Part shown: piece after piece, positions 35,824 through 45,294 of the stretch
How the letters are laid out: the number at the start of each line of letters is the position of its first letter
Position numbering within the stretch: position 1 is the first letter of the stretch
From: Flavobacteriaceae bacterium PS02334
Lineage (GTDB): Bacteria > Bacteroidota > Bacteroidia > Flavobacteriales > Flavobacteriaceae
Reading direction: 5' to 3'
NCBI GenBank assembly: GCA_029959295.1
Contig: JASCOH010000001.1
Coordinates: 186,001 to 250,000, forward strand
Length of the DNA: 64,000 bases
Translations under genes and position numbers: made by a program
Notes under the pieces: model-generated
What the model was told of the DNA's origin: nothing
Seen by the model: only the letters and a program-made list of their open reading frames with translations
Database searches by the model: none

Positions 35824-36403
35824 TTTCGCTTTTTCCATATTTTGCAATTACTGACGCTTCAAATTCTAGCCATTCTCTCCAGCGTTTTTCAACGTCGATT
35901 CCTGTTCCGTATTTTCTGGCGTAGGTGATAAATGTCGTGTAATGTGCGGCTTCGCTTTCCATCAAATCCCAGTAGAATTTTGACAATTCTTCGTCTTTGA
36001 TATTTTCTGAAAGCACTTTAAAACGCTCACAGCTTCTGGCTTCGATCATTGCTGAGAATAACATTCTTTCGACAAAACCTGAAACGCGGCTTCCCGTGTT
36101 GCTTTGCTTCATGTATTTTGCCAATTCGCCTACGTATTCGTCTTTTCTTTCACGCCCCAAAGTTAATCCGCGCTTTTTGATGATGTCGTGCACCATTTCA
36201 AAATGCTCGATTTCTTCTTTTGCCAATGACAACATATCGGTCACCAAATCAGGATATTCAGAATTGATTGTAATAATTGTAATCGCATTCGACGCCGCCT
36301 TTTGTTCGCACCAAGCGTGGTCTGTCAAGATTTCTTCAATATTTTTTTCGACGATATTTACCCATCTTGGGTCTGTTGGCAATTGTAAGCGAAGCATTGA
36401 CAT
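35810..36403 (-). CDS. miaE: tRNA-(ms2io6A)-hydroxylase, MiaE-like
   Basis: This is a ferritin-like di-iron protein. It has KEEIEHFEMVH (EExxH-type ligand pair) and a second set around SERF and MESEAAHYTTF. MiaE hydroxylates the isopentenyl side chain of modified A37 in certain tRNAs using O2. I choose the ATG at 36403 (MSMLRLQ). An upstream TTG at 36424 is also open but lies within the -7 box, so it would precede the transcription start. This gives 197 residues, normal for the family. It is convergent with the pentapeptide gene and probably monocistronic. Confidence 0.85.
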   Translation of the reverse strand: MSMLRLQLPTDPRWVNIVEKNIEEILTDHAWCEQKAASNAITIITINSEYPDLVTDMLSLAKEEIEHFEMVHDIIKKRGLTLGRERKDEYVGELAKYMKQSNTGSRVSGFVERMLFSAMIEARSCERFKVLSENIKDEELSKFYWDLMESEAAHYTTFITYARKYGTGIDVEKRWREWLEFEASVIAKYGKSETIHG

Positions 36404-36421
36404 AGTGACTTTTTTAGAGTG

Positions 36422-36452
36422 CAAATTTAGTTAATAAGTTGCAGAGTTGCAA
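36422..36452 (-). promoter_or_regulatory. Promoter of the tRNA hydroxylase gene
   Basis: On the minus strand a TTG (36450-36452) and TAAATTTG (36422-36429) are 20 bp apart. The predicted transcript starts near 36416, which fixes the start codon at 36403. Confidence 0.75.
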
Positions 36453-36567
36453 AGTTTCTGAAGCGCTAAGTTGGTAAGGGTTTTGCGTGCTGGGTTTTAT
36501 AAACGCCAAAAGAGCTTCGGTGTTTTGCCTTGCTCTTTTTGACTAACTAACTGCAATAAATTTTTTA

Positions 36568-39015
36568 CTAATTTTTTACTCTATTCTGTTCGCTTTCTGA
36601 ACCCGTTTCGTCATGCGTTTTCTTTGATTCAAAGGATTTCCCAAAGCCGTAAGTGAATGTCAGGGCTATGAATCTAATGTCTCCCTTATTTCTATAATTA
36701 GCGTCGGTAAGCCTTAGATTGTTGATTGTTCCGCTATTGATATTGGTGTAGAAAATATCATTAAAGGCCAATTTTAAACTTCCTTTTCCACTTAAAATTT
36801 TCTTTTGCGCTGCCACATTTACGGCTCCTCTCGCTCCTGCTGTGAATTGTGCCGATTGCATGTCGGTTATGTATCTTCCTCCAAATTCTGCCGACCATCC
36901 GTCTGAAAATTTCAATCGGTTTAAGGCTGAAATGAACCAAAACGTACCGCTGACATCCAATCTTTCTGTGTATAACTGGCTTTTGTAATTGGTGTTTGTT
37001 ACTTCAGAATATATATTTGTAGACAGCCAGTCGGTTATCGGAATATCGGAATTCACGTTGAGGCTCCAAATTTGGCTTTTGCCTATGTTTCCTGGTCGGC
37101 TGTAATAAATTCCGTCGCTGATTTCGATGGTTTCATTGATTTCATCTTTTGTTTTAGAATAGCTTAAAGTTGTAGAAAATAACGTCTTGTAGTTATATGT
37201 AAATTCTAAATTGTGCGAAAACGAAGGATTCAAATAAGGATTTCCAGAATAGTAAGTAAACTTATCTAGCGGACTCAAAAACGGATTCAGATCCTGAAAA
37301 TAAGGACGATTTATTCTTTTTCCATAAGATAAAACGACTTGGTTATTTGCAATCGAATCTAATTTATAAGACAAATAAACTGTTGGAAAAAGATTGGTGT
37401 AATCTCTTTTAAACTTGGAAGCCTCCTTTAAAATATTACCCAACTGGTTTCCTTCAGAAATTGTATTTTCCACTCGCAACCCAGTCTGAACGCCGAATCT
37501 TTTAAATTCTCTGCTATAATTTAGATACAAAGCATTAATCGTTTCGTCATATTTAAAATGATTACTGCTGTCATAATTTGGAATAGAAACCGCATCAATT
37601 ACATTGGCATAATCTGCAATATTATCGGTTTTGGAATAACTTATTTTATAACCTGCTTCCAGTTTTCCGCCCTTTTTAAAAGGATGGACATAATCTGTTT
37701 TAAAGGTGTAAATGTTAATATTTGAAGGCAGATTTCCAACCAATTCATCTTGTTCTGAAAGGGAATTATCTGGCTGAAAAATATAATTTTTGAAACTTTG
37801 GCTGATGTCGTTTTCATACCTTAAAAAATCGGCATCCATTGTAATTTTTCTTCCCAAGCTGTCAAAATCATGACGGAAATTTAAGTTTATACCGCCATTT
37901 TTAAACTTGTTTATTTCTCTATTATCCGCCACAATCGTGGAATCTAAAACGCCAAAAGCATCTTTTAAAATACTTTTGCCATCCTTGGTTTCTCTGCCAG
38001 ATTTTAACAAACCTGTGAAATTTATGCCGAAGGTTGTTTTTTCAGAAGCATAATAATCCATTCCTATTTTGGCATTTGTCGTTGCCACTTTGTCTTCCAT
38101 GATTGTGTTTTGGTCGAAAAGCGTCTTTGTCCTTCCGTCTTCATTTTTATATCTTCTGAAAATATCCAAATCGTTTACAAACTTTTGGTCAGCACGATTG
38201 ATATTTCCAAAAACACGCACTTTATTATTGGTATAATTTAAATTCAAGCCATTTCTGATGTGCATCCTTTTTCCTTGGGAAACTCTTGAAGTCAAGCTTC
38301 CGTTGAAACCTTTTGATTTGCTTTTTTTAGTTTTGATATTGATTACGCCTGCACTTCCTGCCGCGTCATATTGCGCCGGCGGATTGGTCATGATTTCGAT
38401 TTGATCAAGCGTGCTAGCTGGCAATGATTTCAAATAAACTTCTAAATCTGCGCCAGATAAATACGTCGGTTTGTCGTCAATAAAAACCATTACGCCTGAT
38501 TTTCCCTTGATTTTGATAGTACCATTTTCTTCGACAATAATTCCTGGCGATTTTTCTAGAACTTCCATCGCATCGGCACCAGCATTTGAAATCATGGCAT
38601 CGACATTTACGACAGTTCGGTCGATTTTTCTTTCTACGAAGGATTTCTGCTTCTGGATTACGACTTCGTTTAGAGTATTTGTTTCTGAATTTTCCAGATG
38701 AATTTCTGGCAAAATAACAGCCTCTTTCAAAACGGAAATACTTTCGCTTTGATACTTCTTGAAACCTAAATATTCAATGGTAATTTTGTAATTATTTTGC
38801 TTTAAGTCAGAAAATTCAAAGCTTCCGTCAGCATCTGAAAACTGCGTTTTTACAAGCGAATTATCTTCAGCCAACAGCAATGAAACCACAGCGGCTTCAA
38901 TGGGAAGCTGGTTAGAATCCTTAATTTTTCCACTGATTTTTCCTGATGTTTGAGCAAACAGCGTGGCAGAACACAGTAGGAAAAAAACAACAAGCGAGGT
39001 TGCTATTTTTACCAT
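36568..39015 (-). CDS. Outer-membrane beta-barrel receptor-like protein
   Basis: This 815-residue protein has a signal peptide and a carboxypeptidase-regulatory-like beta domain (about 22-110). A TonB-plug-like domain follows (about 120-235, with AMEVLEKSPGIIVEENGTIKIKG and an IEIMTNPPAQYDAAGSAGVINIKTKK stretch). The rest is a long barrel of the OMP_b-brl_3 type. It resembles TonB-dependent receptors but has no SusD partner. The ligand is unknown; a peptide or siderophore are possibilities. Transcribed alone toward the tRNA hydroxylase. Confidence 0.87.
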   Translation of the reverse strand: MVKIATSLVVFFLLCSATLFAQTSGKISGKIKDSNQLPIEAAVVSLLLAEDNSLVKTQFSDADGSFEFSDLKQNNYKITIEYLGFKKYQSESISVLKEAVILPEIHLENSETNTLNEVVIQKQKSFVERKIDRTVVNVDAMISNAGADAMEVLEKSPGIIVEENGTIKIKGKSGVMVFIDDKPTYLSGADLEVYLKSLPASTLDQIEIMTNPPAQYDAAGSAGVINIKTKKSKSKGFNGSLTSRVSQGKRMHIRNGLNLNYTNNKVRVFGNINRADQKFVNDLDIFRRYKNEDGRTKTLFDQNTIMEDKVATTNAKIGMDYYASEKTTFGINFTGLLKSGRETKDGKSILKDAFGVLDSTIVADNREINKFKNGGINLNFRHDFDSLGRKITMDADFLRYENDISQSFKNYIFQPDNSLSEQDELVGNLPSNINIYTFKTDYVHPFKKGGKLEAGYKISYSKTDNIADYANVIDAVSIPNYDSSNHFKYDETINALYLNYSREFKRFGVQTGLRVENTISEGNQLGNILKEASKFKRDYTNLFPTVYLSYKLDSIANNQVVLSYGKRINRPYFQDLNPFLSPLDKFTYYSGNPYLNPSFSHNLEFTYNYKTLFSTTLSYSKTKDEINETIEISDGIYYSRPGNIGKSQIWSLNVNSDIPITDWLSTNIYSEVTNTNYKSQLYTERLDVSGTFWFISALNRLKFSDGWSAEFGGRYITDMQSAQFTAGARGAVNVAAQKKILSGKGSLKLAFNDIFYTNINSGTINNLRLTDANYRNKGDIRFIALTFTYGFGKSFESKKTHDETGSESEQNRVKN

Positions 39016-39135
39016 TTTGATGATCGTTTTTGATTGATTTGCCTTTCGGCGATGATTGAAACTCTGATGATTGAATTTTGCTAAATTTAGGAAATTAATC
39101 CTTCCGTTGATGAGACGACTATGGAAATCAAATGC

Positions 39136-41124
39136 TTATTTTTTATTTTTTGCATCTTGCGCAGATAAATCATAATTGTAATAAACCGCTGAAATATTAG
39201 GCTTTATGTATTTTTTCAATTTCTCATGAACCTTATCAGAAATGCTTTTTCCGTTGACGATAATTTCAGCGTTAGATAATTTATAAGACAGATTTTCTAC
39301 GTTATAAATTACATTTTCTGCAATCAAAATTTCAATAATTTCACTAGAAATATTGTCAACACCTTCAGGAATTACATCTCCATAAATAACAACTTTATTT
39401 TTTGATTTGTTGCCATTAGTATTCGTTGCCGTTTCTTTGGTATAAACTGAAGAACCTAGTCCGTTTTTATATTTTTCTTTTTCAAGTTTTGATTCAAGCT
39501 TTCTTAAATCAGCATCAACTTTTGCTTTTTGTGCATCGACTTTAGCTTTTTGTGCTTCTAAAACTGCTTTTTGAGCTTCAAGCTGTGCTTGCTGTCCAGA
39601 AACCCTTGCTTTCTCCCCTGCAATTCTGGCTTTTTCACCTTCAGCTCTTGCTCTCACCCCTTCAGCAGCTGCTTTTGCTCCTTCGATTCTAGCCTTCTCT
39701 CCCGCTACCCCTGCTTTTGCACCTTCGATTTTTGCTTTTTCGCCTTCGATTTTAGCTCTTTCAGAATCTATCCTGTAATTGACAGGCGCTGACACCTGTA
39801 CACTGTTTGATACTTTAACTTGAACAGGAGCTTCAATTCTAAGATTTTCTATCTTTTCTTTTTCTTCGTCTTCTTCGATTTTTTCTTGTTCAGCCTCAAT
39901 TTTTTCCTGTTCGGCAACAATCCTTTCTTGTTCGGCTTCTATTTTTAACTGCTCGGCTTCTTTTATGGCTCTTTCTGCTTCAATTTTGTCTACTTCTGCT
40001 TCTGAAAGCGCTTCATTGTAAGCTATTAATTCTTCTTCAGTTGCTGGTCTTGTATTATCAAATGACACTGCTTCTGCTGGTAAAACATCAGAATTGGCAA
40101 CATTTGATTTTGTATTGGAACAAGCAATCATAAATACTGCAACAACAATAAAACAAATGGAAAGAAACGTTTTTTCAATAGAGTTCAGTGATTTATTATT
40201 GTCATGGATAATTCGTTTTGCACGTTCTAGCAGCTGATTTCTTCTACCGCCGAAGCCCATTGCCAACTCATTCTGCTTCATATTGTATTCTTGGAAGGAA
40301 ACCAGCGCATGGATAAATTTAGATTTGCTTTTCGTGATTCCCACTGCAATGTCGTCACAGCAGTTTTCCCGTTCTTCCTTTAGCAGAGAGGACAGCCAGA
40401 GCACGCCCGGATTGAAGAAAAATATAATTTCTGCAAAACTCTGAATCAAGTTTATGAAATAATCTTTTCTGCGGATGTGAGCCAATTCGTGCAACAAAAT
40501 GGCTTCGATTTGGTCTTGTGGCAGATTAGAAAGCAATCCGACTGGAATCAAAATGATTGGCTTGAAAAAGCCTGTGACAGAAGGCACTTTTACCAATTGC
40601 GATTCTAGCAAAACGATATGTTTTTTGATATTTAAAGTTTGGCTTAATTGAGAAACCCTGTCGCTCCAATATTGCGGCGGATTCTGAATTCTATAGTTTC
40701 TGATTCTGTAAATGTGATTCAGATTGCTGAAAATGTTCAAGCATTTTACGCTGAAAATCAAGAACCAAATGAGCACGATCAAGTTTGAATTTTCATTTAA
40801 GAAATTTATAATCTGCATAGACAAATCAGCTTTTTCTTCGGAAACTTCCCCGATGACTATTTGATTTGCAGTCTCAATTGGCAAATTTAGGCGGGTTATT
40901 GTCTCACGGCCTTCTTCTTGAAATTCATAACTGAATGTAAATCCGACCGCGACCATAAAAGATACGAATAAGCCTGCAAGCAAATTATATCTCAAGACAG
41001 AAGTTGATTTTTTTGTAAATAATATTACCAATCCGGCTAAAACTGCCAGAATTAATCCCTGCCACACCGAATGCACCAGTGTCCAGGAAATTGCTTTCAA
41101 TAAATTTTCGTTAGGCATAATCAT
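39136..41124 (-). CDS. BlaR1/M56-type membrane metallopeptidase with long coiled coil
   Basis: This 662-residue protein has four N-terminal membrane segments and a cytoplasmic zinc-protease motif HELAH (212-216), typical of the M56 family that signals through a BlaI repressor. A further membrane helix near 315-335 leads to an unusual charged region (about 365-590). That region is full of repeated units such as AEQEKIE and GEKAKIEGAKA, predicting a long helix or coiled coil. The C-terminus (600-662) is a small folded domain, not a penicillin-binding domain. It therefore senses something other than a beta-lactam, or nothing classical. It lies 17 bases after the blaI-like gene. Confidence 0.87.
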   Translation of the reverse strand: MIMPNENLLKAISWTLVHSVWQGLILAVLAGLVILFTKKSTSVLRYNLLAGLFVSFMVAVGFTFSYEFQEEGRETITRLNLPIETANQIVIGEVSEEKADLSMQIINFLNENSNLIVLIWFLIFSVKCLNIFSNLNHIYRIRNYRIQNPPQYWSDRVSQLSQTLNIKKHIVLLESQLVKVPSVTGFFKPIILIPVGLLSNLPQDQIEAILLHELAHIRRKDYFINLIQSFAEIIFFFNPGVLWLSSLLKEERENCCDDIAVGITKSKSKFIHALVSFQEYNMKQNELAMGFGGRRNQLLERAKRIIHDNNKSLNSIEKTFLSICFIVVAVFMIACSNTKSNVANSDVLPAEAVSFDNTRPATEEELIAYNEALSEAEVDKIEAERAIKEAEQLKIEAEQERIVAEQEKIEAEQEKIEEDEEKEKIENLRIEAPVQVKVSNSVQVSAPVNYRIDSERAKIEGEKAKIEGAKAGVAGEKARIEGAKAAAEGVRARAEGEKARIAGEKARVSGQQAQLEAQKAVLEAQKAKVDAQKAKVDADLRKLESKLEKEKYKNGLGSSVYTKETATNTNGNKSKNKVVIYGDVIPEGVDNISSEIIEILIAENVIYNVENLSYKLSNAEIIVNGKSISDKVHEKLKKYIKPNISAVYYNYDLSAQDAKNKK

Positions 41125-41141
41125 TGTCGGTTTAAAGTTGA

Positions 41142-41516
41142 TTATTTATTTTCTAATTTATCCAGCAGGCTTCTGATCTCGTCGATTTCTTCCTGCGATG
41201 TTTTTTTATTCCCTAATAATTGCATCATCAAATTACTGCTTGAACCGTCATACATGGCATCTACAAATTTTTCTAAAAGAAATCCCTTTGTTTTTTTCTC
41301 TTCAATTGCAGGACTATAAATGTGCTTCATATTTGTCTTGTCACTCAAAAGCATTCCTTTTTCGGTCATGATCTGCATCAATTTTAAGGTTGACGTATAT
41401 TGGACTGCTCTTTTTTGCTCATTAAGTGCATCGTTCACAAATCTTACTGTTGAAGGTCCGGACTTCCATAAGACTTGTAAAATTTCTAATTCTGATTTTG
41501 TTGGTTCTGACTGCAT
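41142..41516 (-). CDS. BlaI/MecI-family repressor
   Basis: This 124-residue winged-helix protein has TKSELEILQVLWKSGPSTVRFVNDAL and RAVQYTSTLKLMQIMTEKGML. The C-terminal dimerisation helix includes GNKKTSQEEIDEI. In the Bla system the M56 protease cleaves this repressor to relieve repression. Its promoter carries a palindrome between the -33 and -7 boxes, consistent with autorepression of the two-gene operon. Confidence 0.9.
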   Translation of the reverse strand: MQSEPTKSELEILQVLWKSGPSTVRFVNDALNEQKRAVQYTSTLKLMQIMTEKGMLLSDKTNMKHIYSPAIEEKKTKGFLLEKFVDAMYDGSSSNLMMQLLGNKKTSQEEIDEIRSLLDKLENK

Positions 41517-41547
41517 CGCATTTATCTTTTTTAATTTTTGAACAATT

Positions 41548-41576
41548 CAAAGGTAGGAAATTTTTCGTACGAACAA
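41548..41576 (-). promoter_or_regulatory. blaI promoter with internal operator
   Basis: On the minus strand, TTG (41574-41576) and TACCTTTG (41548-41555) are 18 bp apart. Between them is the perfect palindrome TTCGTACGAA (41564-41573), placed where a bound repressor would block polymerase. Confidence 0.72.
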
Positions 41577-41958
41577 ATTATTACGTGACTTTTTTATAAA
41601 AAAAAAGGTTAATAAAGTCCAAAGTGGCTAATAAAGAGTAGTTTACGAGGTAGGAAATCGTATCAGGTAACGATTTAGTAATGGTACTATTTGCATTAAT
41701 TTTCTATTTTTTTCCTTGTAAATCATTACAAAAATACAAAAAATAGGTTAAGGGATGCTTATATTTTTATACTTATACAATGCCTACTTATTTTTCTATT
41801 TAGCAGTATAAAACTTAAATTATTAATAGGCAAATCAAAAAAACCTTTCCCCTGTTGCCCCCAAGTTGGGAAAGATTGTCATTTATTATACTAATGTTTG
41901 TTATTTAATTAGGGAAAACCGCCTAGAAGTACTGTTAATCCTTATAAAATTACAAGCT
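41577..41958. other. Intergenic stretch at the presumed element junction
   Basis: These roughly 380 bp hold no gene. The blaI control region is at the left. A hairpin CTTTCCC (41845-41851) / GGGAAAG (41868-41874) lies before rteC. The boundary of the mobile element probably falls here, but no tRNA gene, integrase or direct repeat marks it. Confidence 0.45.
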
Positions 41959-42804
41959 ATGAAATACTTTCTGCAAAACATCCTTTTAGAGATACACAAC
42001 AAGGAGAATAAGATTTCAGCACAAAGCAAAAGGTTGATTGATGAGGCTTATGAAATGACTTTGTATCTCCAAGACCTTTTATTTTCGGTCAAGAAATACA
42101 TCATTGAAGAAGGATTTAAAAACGATGCGGAAGAGATACATTTCTTCCATACCATAAAGCCACAAATACTCGGTAAGCTCATTTTTTATAATAAAGTTTA
42201 TAGAATAGAAACAACTTGCCCAGTAAGCAATGGAAAAATGTATTACAGTTACTTTTCCACACAGTTTGCAAACCTGAAACGGGAGTATATTGAGCATATT
42301 TGTAATTCCGATTTTTACAGGTATTACCGCTCGGGACGAACAGACCGTGATGATACTTATTTCAAACGTGGAAATATAAACTACCATGATGGGCTTAACA
42401 GTATTGTGTTTGAAATAGATCCGGCATTCTCGACTTTTTTCGATTACAAAATTGCAAGGATTATCGCTAATGAATTGCTCTATTCATACTTGCTTACAAA
42501 AATCAATCCTGATGAAGGTCCTGATATGATTTTGCAAAAGCAGGAAAGCTCCAAAGATATATTTTGGACAGACAGCAAAAATGCTCTCATTGAATTAGTG
42601 TATGCACTTCACGCTTCAGGTGTAATTTCTCACGGTAAAATCGGTATCCGAAAAATAAGCCTTATGTTTCAGATACTTTTCCATATCCCACTTGGTGACC
42701 TGCATCATTCTTTCCACCGAATGAAAACAAGAGCAGGTTCAAGAACTGCATTTTTAGACCAACTCAAAATATCCCTCGAAGAATATATGGATAAAGACCT
42801 TTAG
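41959..42804 (+). CDS. rteC: RteC-like regulator of excision
   Basis: I start this at the ATG at 41959 (MKYFLQNIL), giving 281 residues. An open frame reaches back to a TTG at 41866, but that adds residues not typical of the family. RteC proteins of CTnDOT bind upstream of the excision operon and activate it. The C-terminal part (KNALIELVYALHASGVISHGKIGIRKIS and HHSFHRMKTRAG) is the conserved region. The two-component partners RteA/RteB are not in this window. Confidence 0.87.
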   Translation: MKYFLQNILLEIHNKENKISAQSKRLIDEAYEMTLYLQDLLFSVKKYIIEEGFKNDAEEIHFFHTIKPQILGKLIFYNKVYRIETTCPVSNGKMYYSYFSTQFANLKREYIEHICNSDFYRYYRSGRTDRDDTYFKRGNINYHDGLNSIVFEIDPAFSTFFDYKIARIIANELLYSYLLTKINPDEGPDMILQKQESSKDIFWTDSKNALIELVYALHASGVISHGKIGIRKISLMFQILFHIPLGDLHHSFHRMKTRAGSRTAFLDQLKISLEEYMDKDL

Positions 42805-42826
42805 CTATATCAAAAATAACCGTTTG

Positions 42827-42856
42827 AAAGCAGTACCAAAACGTACTGCTTTTTTC
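42827..42856 (+). terminator. Terminator after rteC
   Basis: The perfect 10-bp stem AAAGCAGTAC (42827-42836) / GTACTGCTTT (42843-42852) is followed by a T run. Confidence 0.9.
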
Positions 42857-42868
42857 TTTGCCCATATC

Positions 42869-43029
42869 TGCCAATTGGCAAATGCTCTCAAAACTTCATT
42901 ACAAAATATCCAAAATCCCATAAAAACCTTGTTAAACAAGGGTTTTCCCTAATTGTAAAAATTTTAAAAAAACAGCCAAACCAATTGGCAAGGCTTGGCA
43001 GACAAACACTGCCACCTTTCACAATTTTG
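42869..43029 (+). promoter_or_regulatory. Control region of the excision operon
   Basis: The 251-bp gap before the first HTH gene holds a 12-bp perfect palindrome TGCCAATTGGCA (42869-42880). CCAATTGGCA occurs again at 42981-42990, with a further TTGGCA at 42995-43000. An AAAACCTTGTT stem with one bulge is at 42923-42946. A degenerate -7 box CAATTTTG lies at 43022-43029. GCCAA/TTGGC half-sites near a weak promoter fit activation by RteC; this is inference. Confidence 0.5.
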
Positions 43030-43055
43030 CATAGTGAACTTTAAAAAGCTGTGCA

Positions 43056-43409
43056 ATGAAAATAATAACCATTGAAGAAGAAGCCTGGCAACAGCTCAAC
43101 AGCCGTATCAATGCCATTGCCGACTATTTGAAAAGACAGGAAGATAAAAGCTATGATGACCTGTGGCTCAATAACCACGAGGTATGTCAATACCTGCACA
43201 TTAGCGAAAAGACCTTATGGCGTATGCGAACCAAAGGCGAGATCACTTACTCAAAAATTTATGGGCAGTATTTCTACACCATTGGAGCAATTAAAGATAT
43301 GCTTAATGCCAATGCCATACAGAGCAGTGATGAATTTGTGCAGGAACTTATGGCAAAAGGCAAAAGCTACATCGAAAAAGGCAGAAAGCTAAAGAAAGAT
43401 AAAAAATAG
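43056..43409 (+). CDS. Small HTH protein, Xis2c-like
   Basis: This 117-residue protein has a MerR/excisionase-type winged HTH in the middle (LWLNNHEVCQYLHISEKTLWRMRTKGEITYSKI), flanked by basic helices. In CTnDOT the first gene of the excision operon encodes Xis2c, which bends DNA for the integrase. The same position and size here support that role. A second similar gene follows after 24 bases. Confidence 0.82.
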   Translation: MKIITIEEEAWQQLNSRINAIADYLKRQEDKSYDDLWLNNHEVCQYLHISEKTLWRMRTKGEITYSKIYGQYFYTIGAIKDMLNANAIQSSDEFVQELMAKGKSYIEKGRKLKKDKK

Positions 43410-43433
43410 GTATGAACCCTTAAAAATATCATT

Positions 43434-43727
43434 ATGAATATTGACAGAATGGAATTTTTGGCGTGGATGGAACGCTTAATGGGACGTCTTGATATGCTGG
43501 GCGATAATATAGATGAGTTACAAAAGAAACGTAATAGCATAGATGGCGAGGAACTGCTCGATAACCAGGATTTACTTCAGATGCTGAAAATCAGCAACCG
43601 TTCCCTGCAACGGTATCGTTCCATCGGCAAACTGCCCTATTACACCATTAGTGGCAAACTTTATTACAAATTGTCTGATGTTCATCAATTCATCAGAGAT
43701 AGCTTTAACCCACCTTCAACCAGATAA
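43434..43727 (+). CDS. Small HTH protein, Xis2d-like
   Basis: This 97-residue protein has the same HTH_17-type fold (ELLDNQDLLQMLKISNRSLQRYRSIGKLPYYTI) and a helical N-terminus. It corresponds in position and size to Xis2d, the second CTnDOT excision factor. It is in the same direction and operon as its neighbours. It ends 97 bases before the DUF4099/DUF3945 gene. Confidence 0.82.
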   Translation: MNIDRMEFLAWMERLMGRLDMLGDNIDELQKKRNSIDGEELLDNQDLLQMLKISNRSLQRYRSIGKLPYYTISGKLYYKLSDVHQFIRDSFNPPSTR

Positions 43728-43824
43728 CGCCAATAAGTGACAAACACTGCCTTTCAGTGCCAAGTAATGCAATTCAGTGAAGGCTTCCTTTACATTCGGC
43801 ATTGAATTTTAAAATTTTCAGACT

Positions 43825-45291
43825 ATGAGTGAAGAAACCATAAATAAACAGGAAATGCCCGAACAGTTATCGGACATATTGCTGGTGCTGGATAAAGAAA
43901 AAATGAAAATCCAAGCTGTAAAGAGTATAGACGAAAACGGGAAAATGGAAACTGTTGACCCCACGAAGAAAAACCAAAACCAGTTTATGCGTGTGGACAA
44001 AAGTGGTGATTTCTTTTCGAACTTCTTCTCCAATTTTTTCAGCCAGTTAAAGAACCCTACCAATTTTTCATTCTTCAAAGTACCTGCACCTATCGCTGTT
44101 GAAAAAGCACAGGAAATGCAAAAGCAGGTTGACAAGCCAACTCCTGAAGGCGAAAAAATAATGAAAGAGCACGAAGTAAAAATAGAACAGCAATCGGATA
44201 AGAAACAAGTAAACCAAAATAATATGGCAACAACACAAACAACACAGGAAGCAAGCGAATACCGCTACAAACCAGAACAGATTGATTGGGATACTATGAC
44301 CAATCTCGGATTAAGCAAGGAATACCTTGAAAAGAGAAACCTACTTGAACCTTTATTGAAAGGTTACAAAACAAATGAACTCTTACCGATTGGTGTCAAC
44401 CTCGGTGGTACAATTCTTCGTACAGATGCTCGCTTGTCTTTACAACAAGCCGAAGACGGAAAAGTTGTGGTAGGAATACACGGCATCAAAAAAGAACCCA
44501 ATCTACATTTTGAGTTTTTCGGGCACAAGTTTACAGATGAAGACAAAAAGAACCTGCTCGAAACTGGTAATATGGGGCGTGTGGTAGATTTGAAAAATTC
44601 CAAAACTGGAGAACTGATGCCGTCTATTATCAGTATAGACAGACTAACGAATGATGTAATTGCATTGAGGAAGGATTTTATAAAAGTTCCAGATGAAATT
44701 AAAAGTGTAAAACTGAATGATGAGCAAAAGCAAACTCTATTGGAAGGCAAACCACTTTATTTAGAAGGTATGGTTTCTACCAAAGGAACAGAATTTTCGG
44801 CAACGGTACAGTTCAATGCAGATAAGCGTTATGTTGAGTTTCTGTTTGACCGCAACAATTCTAACAGGCAAACCCAAAGCAATGGACAAACTCAAGACAA
44901 TCAGCAAAACCAATCTCAGAAAGCTCCAAAAACATTCAGAGGTAAAGAATTGACCGATGATCAACATAAGGATTTCAAAGCCGGTCAAACCATCTACATT
45001 GATGGATTGAAAGATAAAAAAGGGCAACCATATCAAGGTTATATCACTTTTAATAAAGAAAATGGAAAAACCAATTTTGAATTTCCAAATCAATACAAGG
45101 AAAGAGTAAAACCAACCGAAGCCCATAAAACGCAAACTGCCGTCAATTCTGAAGGCAAAACCAATGAGGCCACCAAGAACATCAAAGAGCCTTTGAAGTC
45201 TGGTCAACAAACACCGAAAAACAAACAACAGCAGGAACAACAGGAAAAGCCGAAAGCTCCAGCGAAAACAAGAGGCAAAAAAATATCTTAA
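43825..45291 (+). CDS. DUF4099/DUF3945 protein (orf3-like)
   Basis: This 488-residue soluble protein has a charged N-terminal part and a DUF4099-like block (about 145-290, with QIDWDTMTNLGLSKEYLEKRNLL). Two DUF3945-like units follow (about 295-345 and 370-430, each with LTDxQxxxxxxGxxxYxxG patterns). The Gln-rich basic tail ends in KTRGKKIS. It occupies the place of orf3 between the excisionases and exc in the CTnDOT excision operon. Its role there is not known. The topB start is 3 bases after its stop. Confidence 0.82.
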   Translation: MSEETINKQEMPEQLSDILLVLDKEKMKIQAVKSIDENGKMETVDPTKKNQNQFMRVDKSGDFFSNFFSNFFSQLKNPTNFSFFKVPAPIAVEKAQEMQKQVDKPTPEGEKIMKEHEVKIEQQSDKKQVNQNNMATTQTTQEASEYRYKPEQIDWDTMTNLGLSKEYLEKRNLLEPLLKGYKTNELLPIGVNLGGTILRTDARLSLQQAEDGKVVVGIHGIKKEPNLHFEFFGHKFTDEDKKNLLETGNMGRVVDLKNSKTGELMPSIISIDRLTNDVIALRKDFIKVPDEIKSVKLNDEQKQTLLEGKPLYLEGMVSTKGTEFSATVQFNADKRYVEFLFDRNNSNRQTQSNGQTQDNQQNQSQKAPKTFRGKELTDDQHKDFKAGQTIYIDGLKDKKGQPYQGYITFNKENGKTNFEFPNQYKERVKPTEAHKTQTAVNSEGKTNEATKNIKEPLKSGQQTPKNKQQQEQQEKPKAPAKTRGKKIS

Positions 45292-45294
45292 AGT

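Noticed and set aside
41680-41690. GTACTATTTGC similar to the CTnDOT attB core GTANNTTTGC
   Set aside because: It has three instead of two bases between GTA and TTTGC, and no integrase or repeated copy confirms an attachment site.
41866-41958. TTG start for rteC giving 31 extra residues
   Set aside because: It is a non-ATG start with an atypical N-terminus; the ATG at 41959 fits the family.
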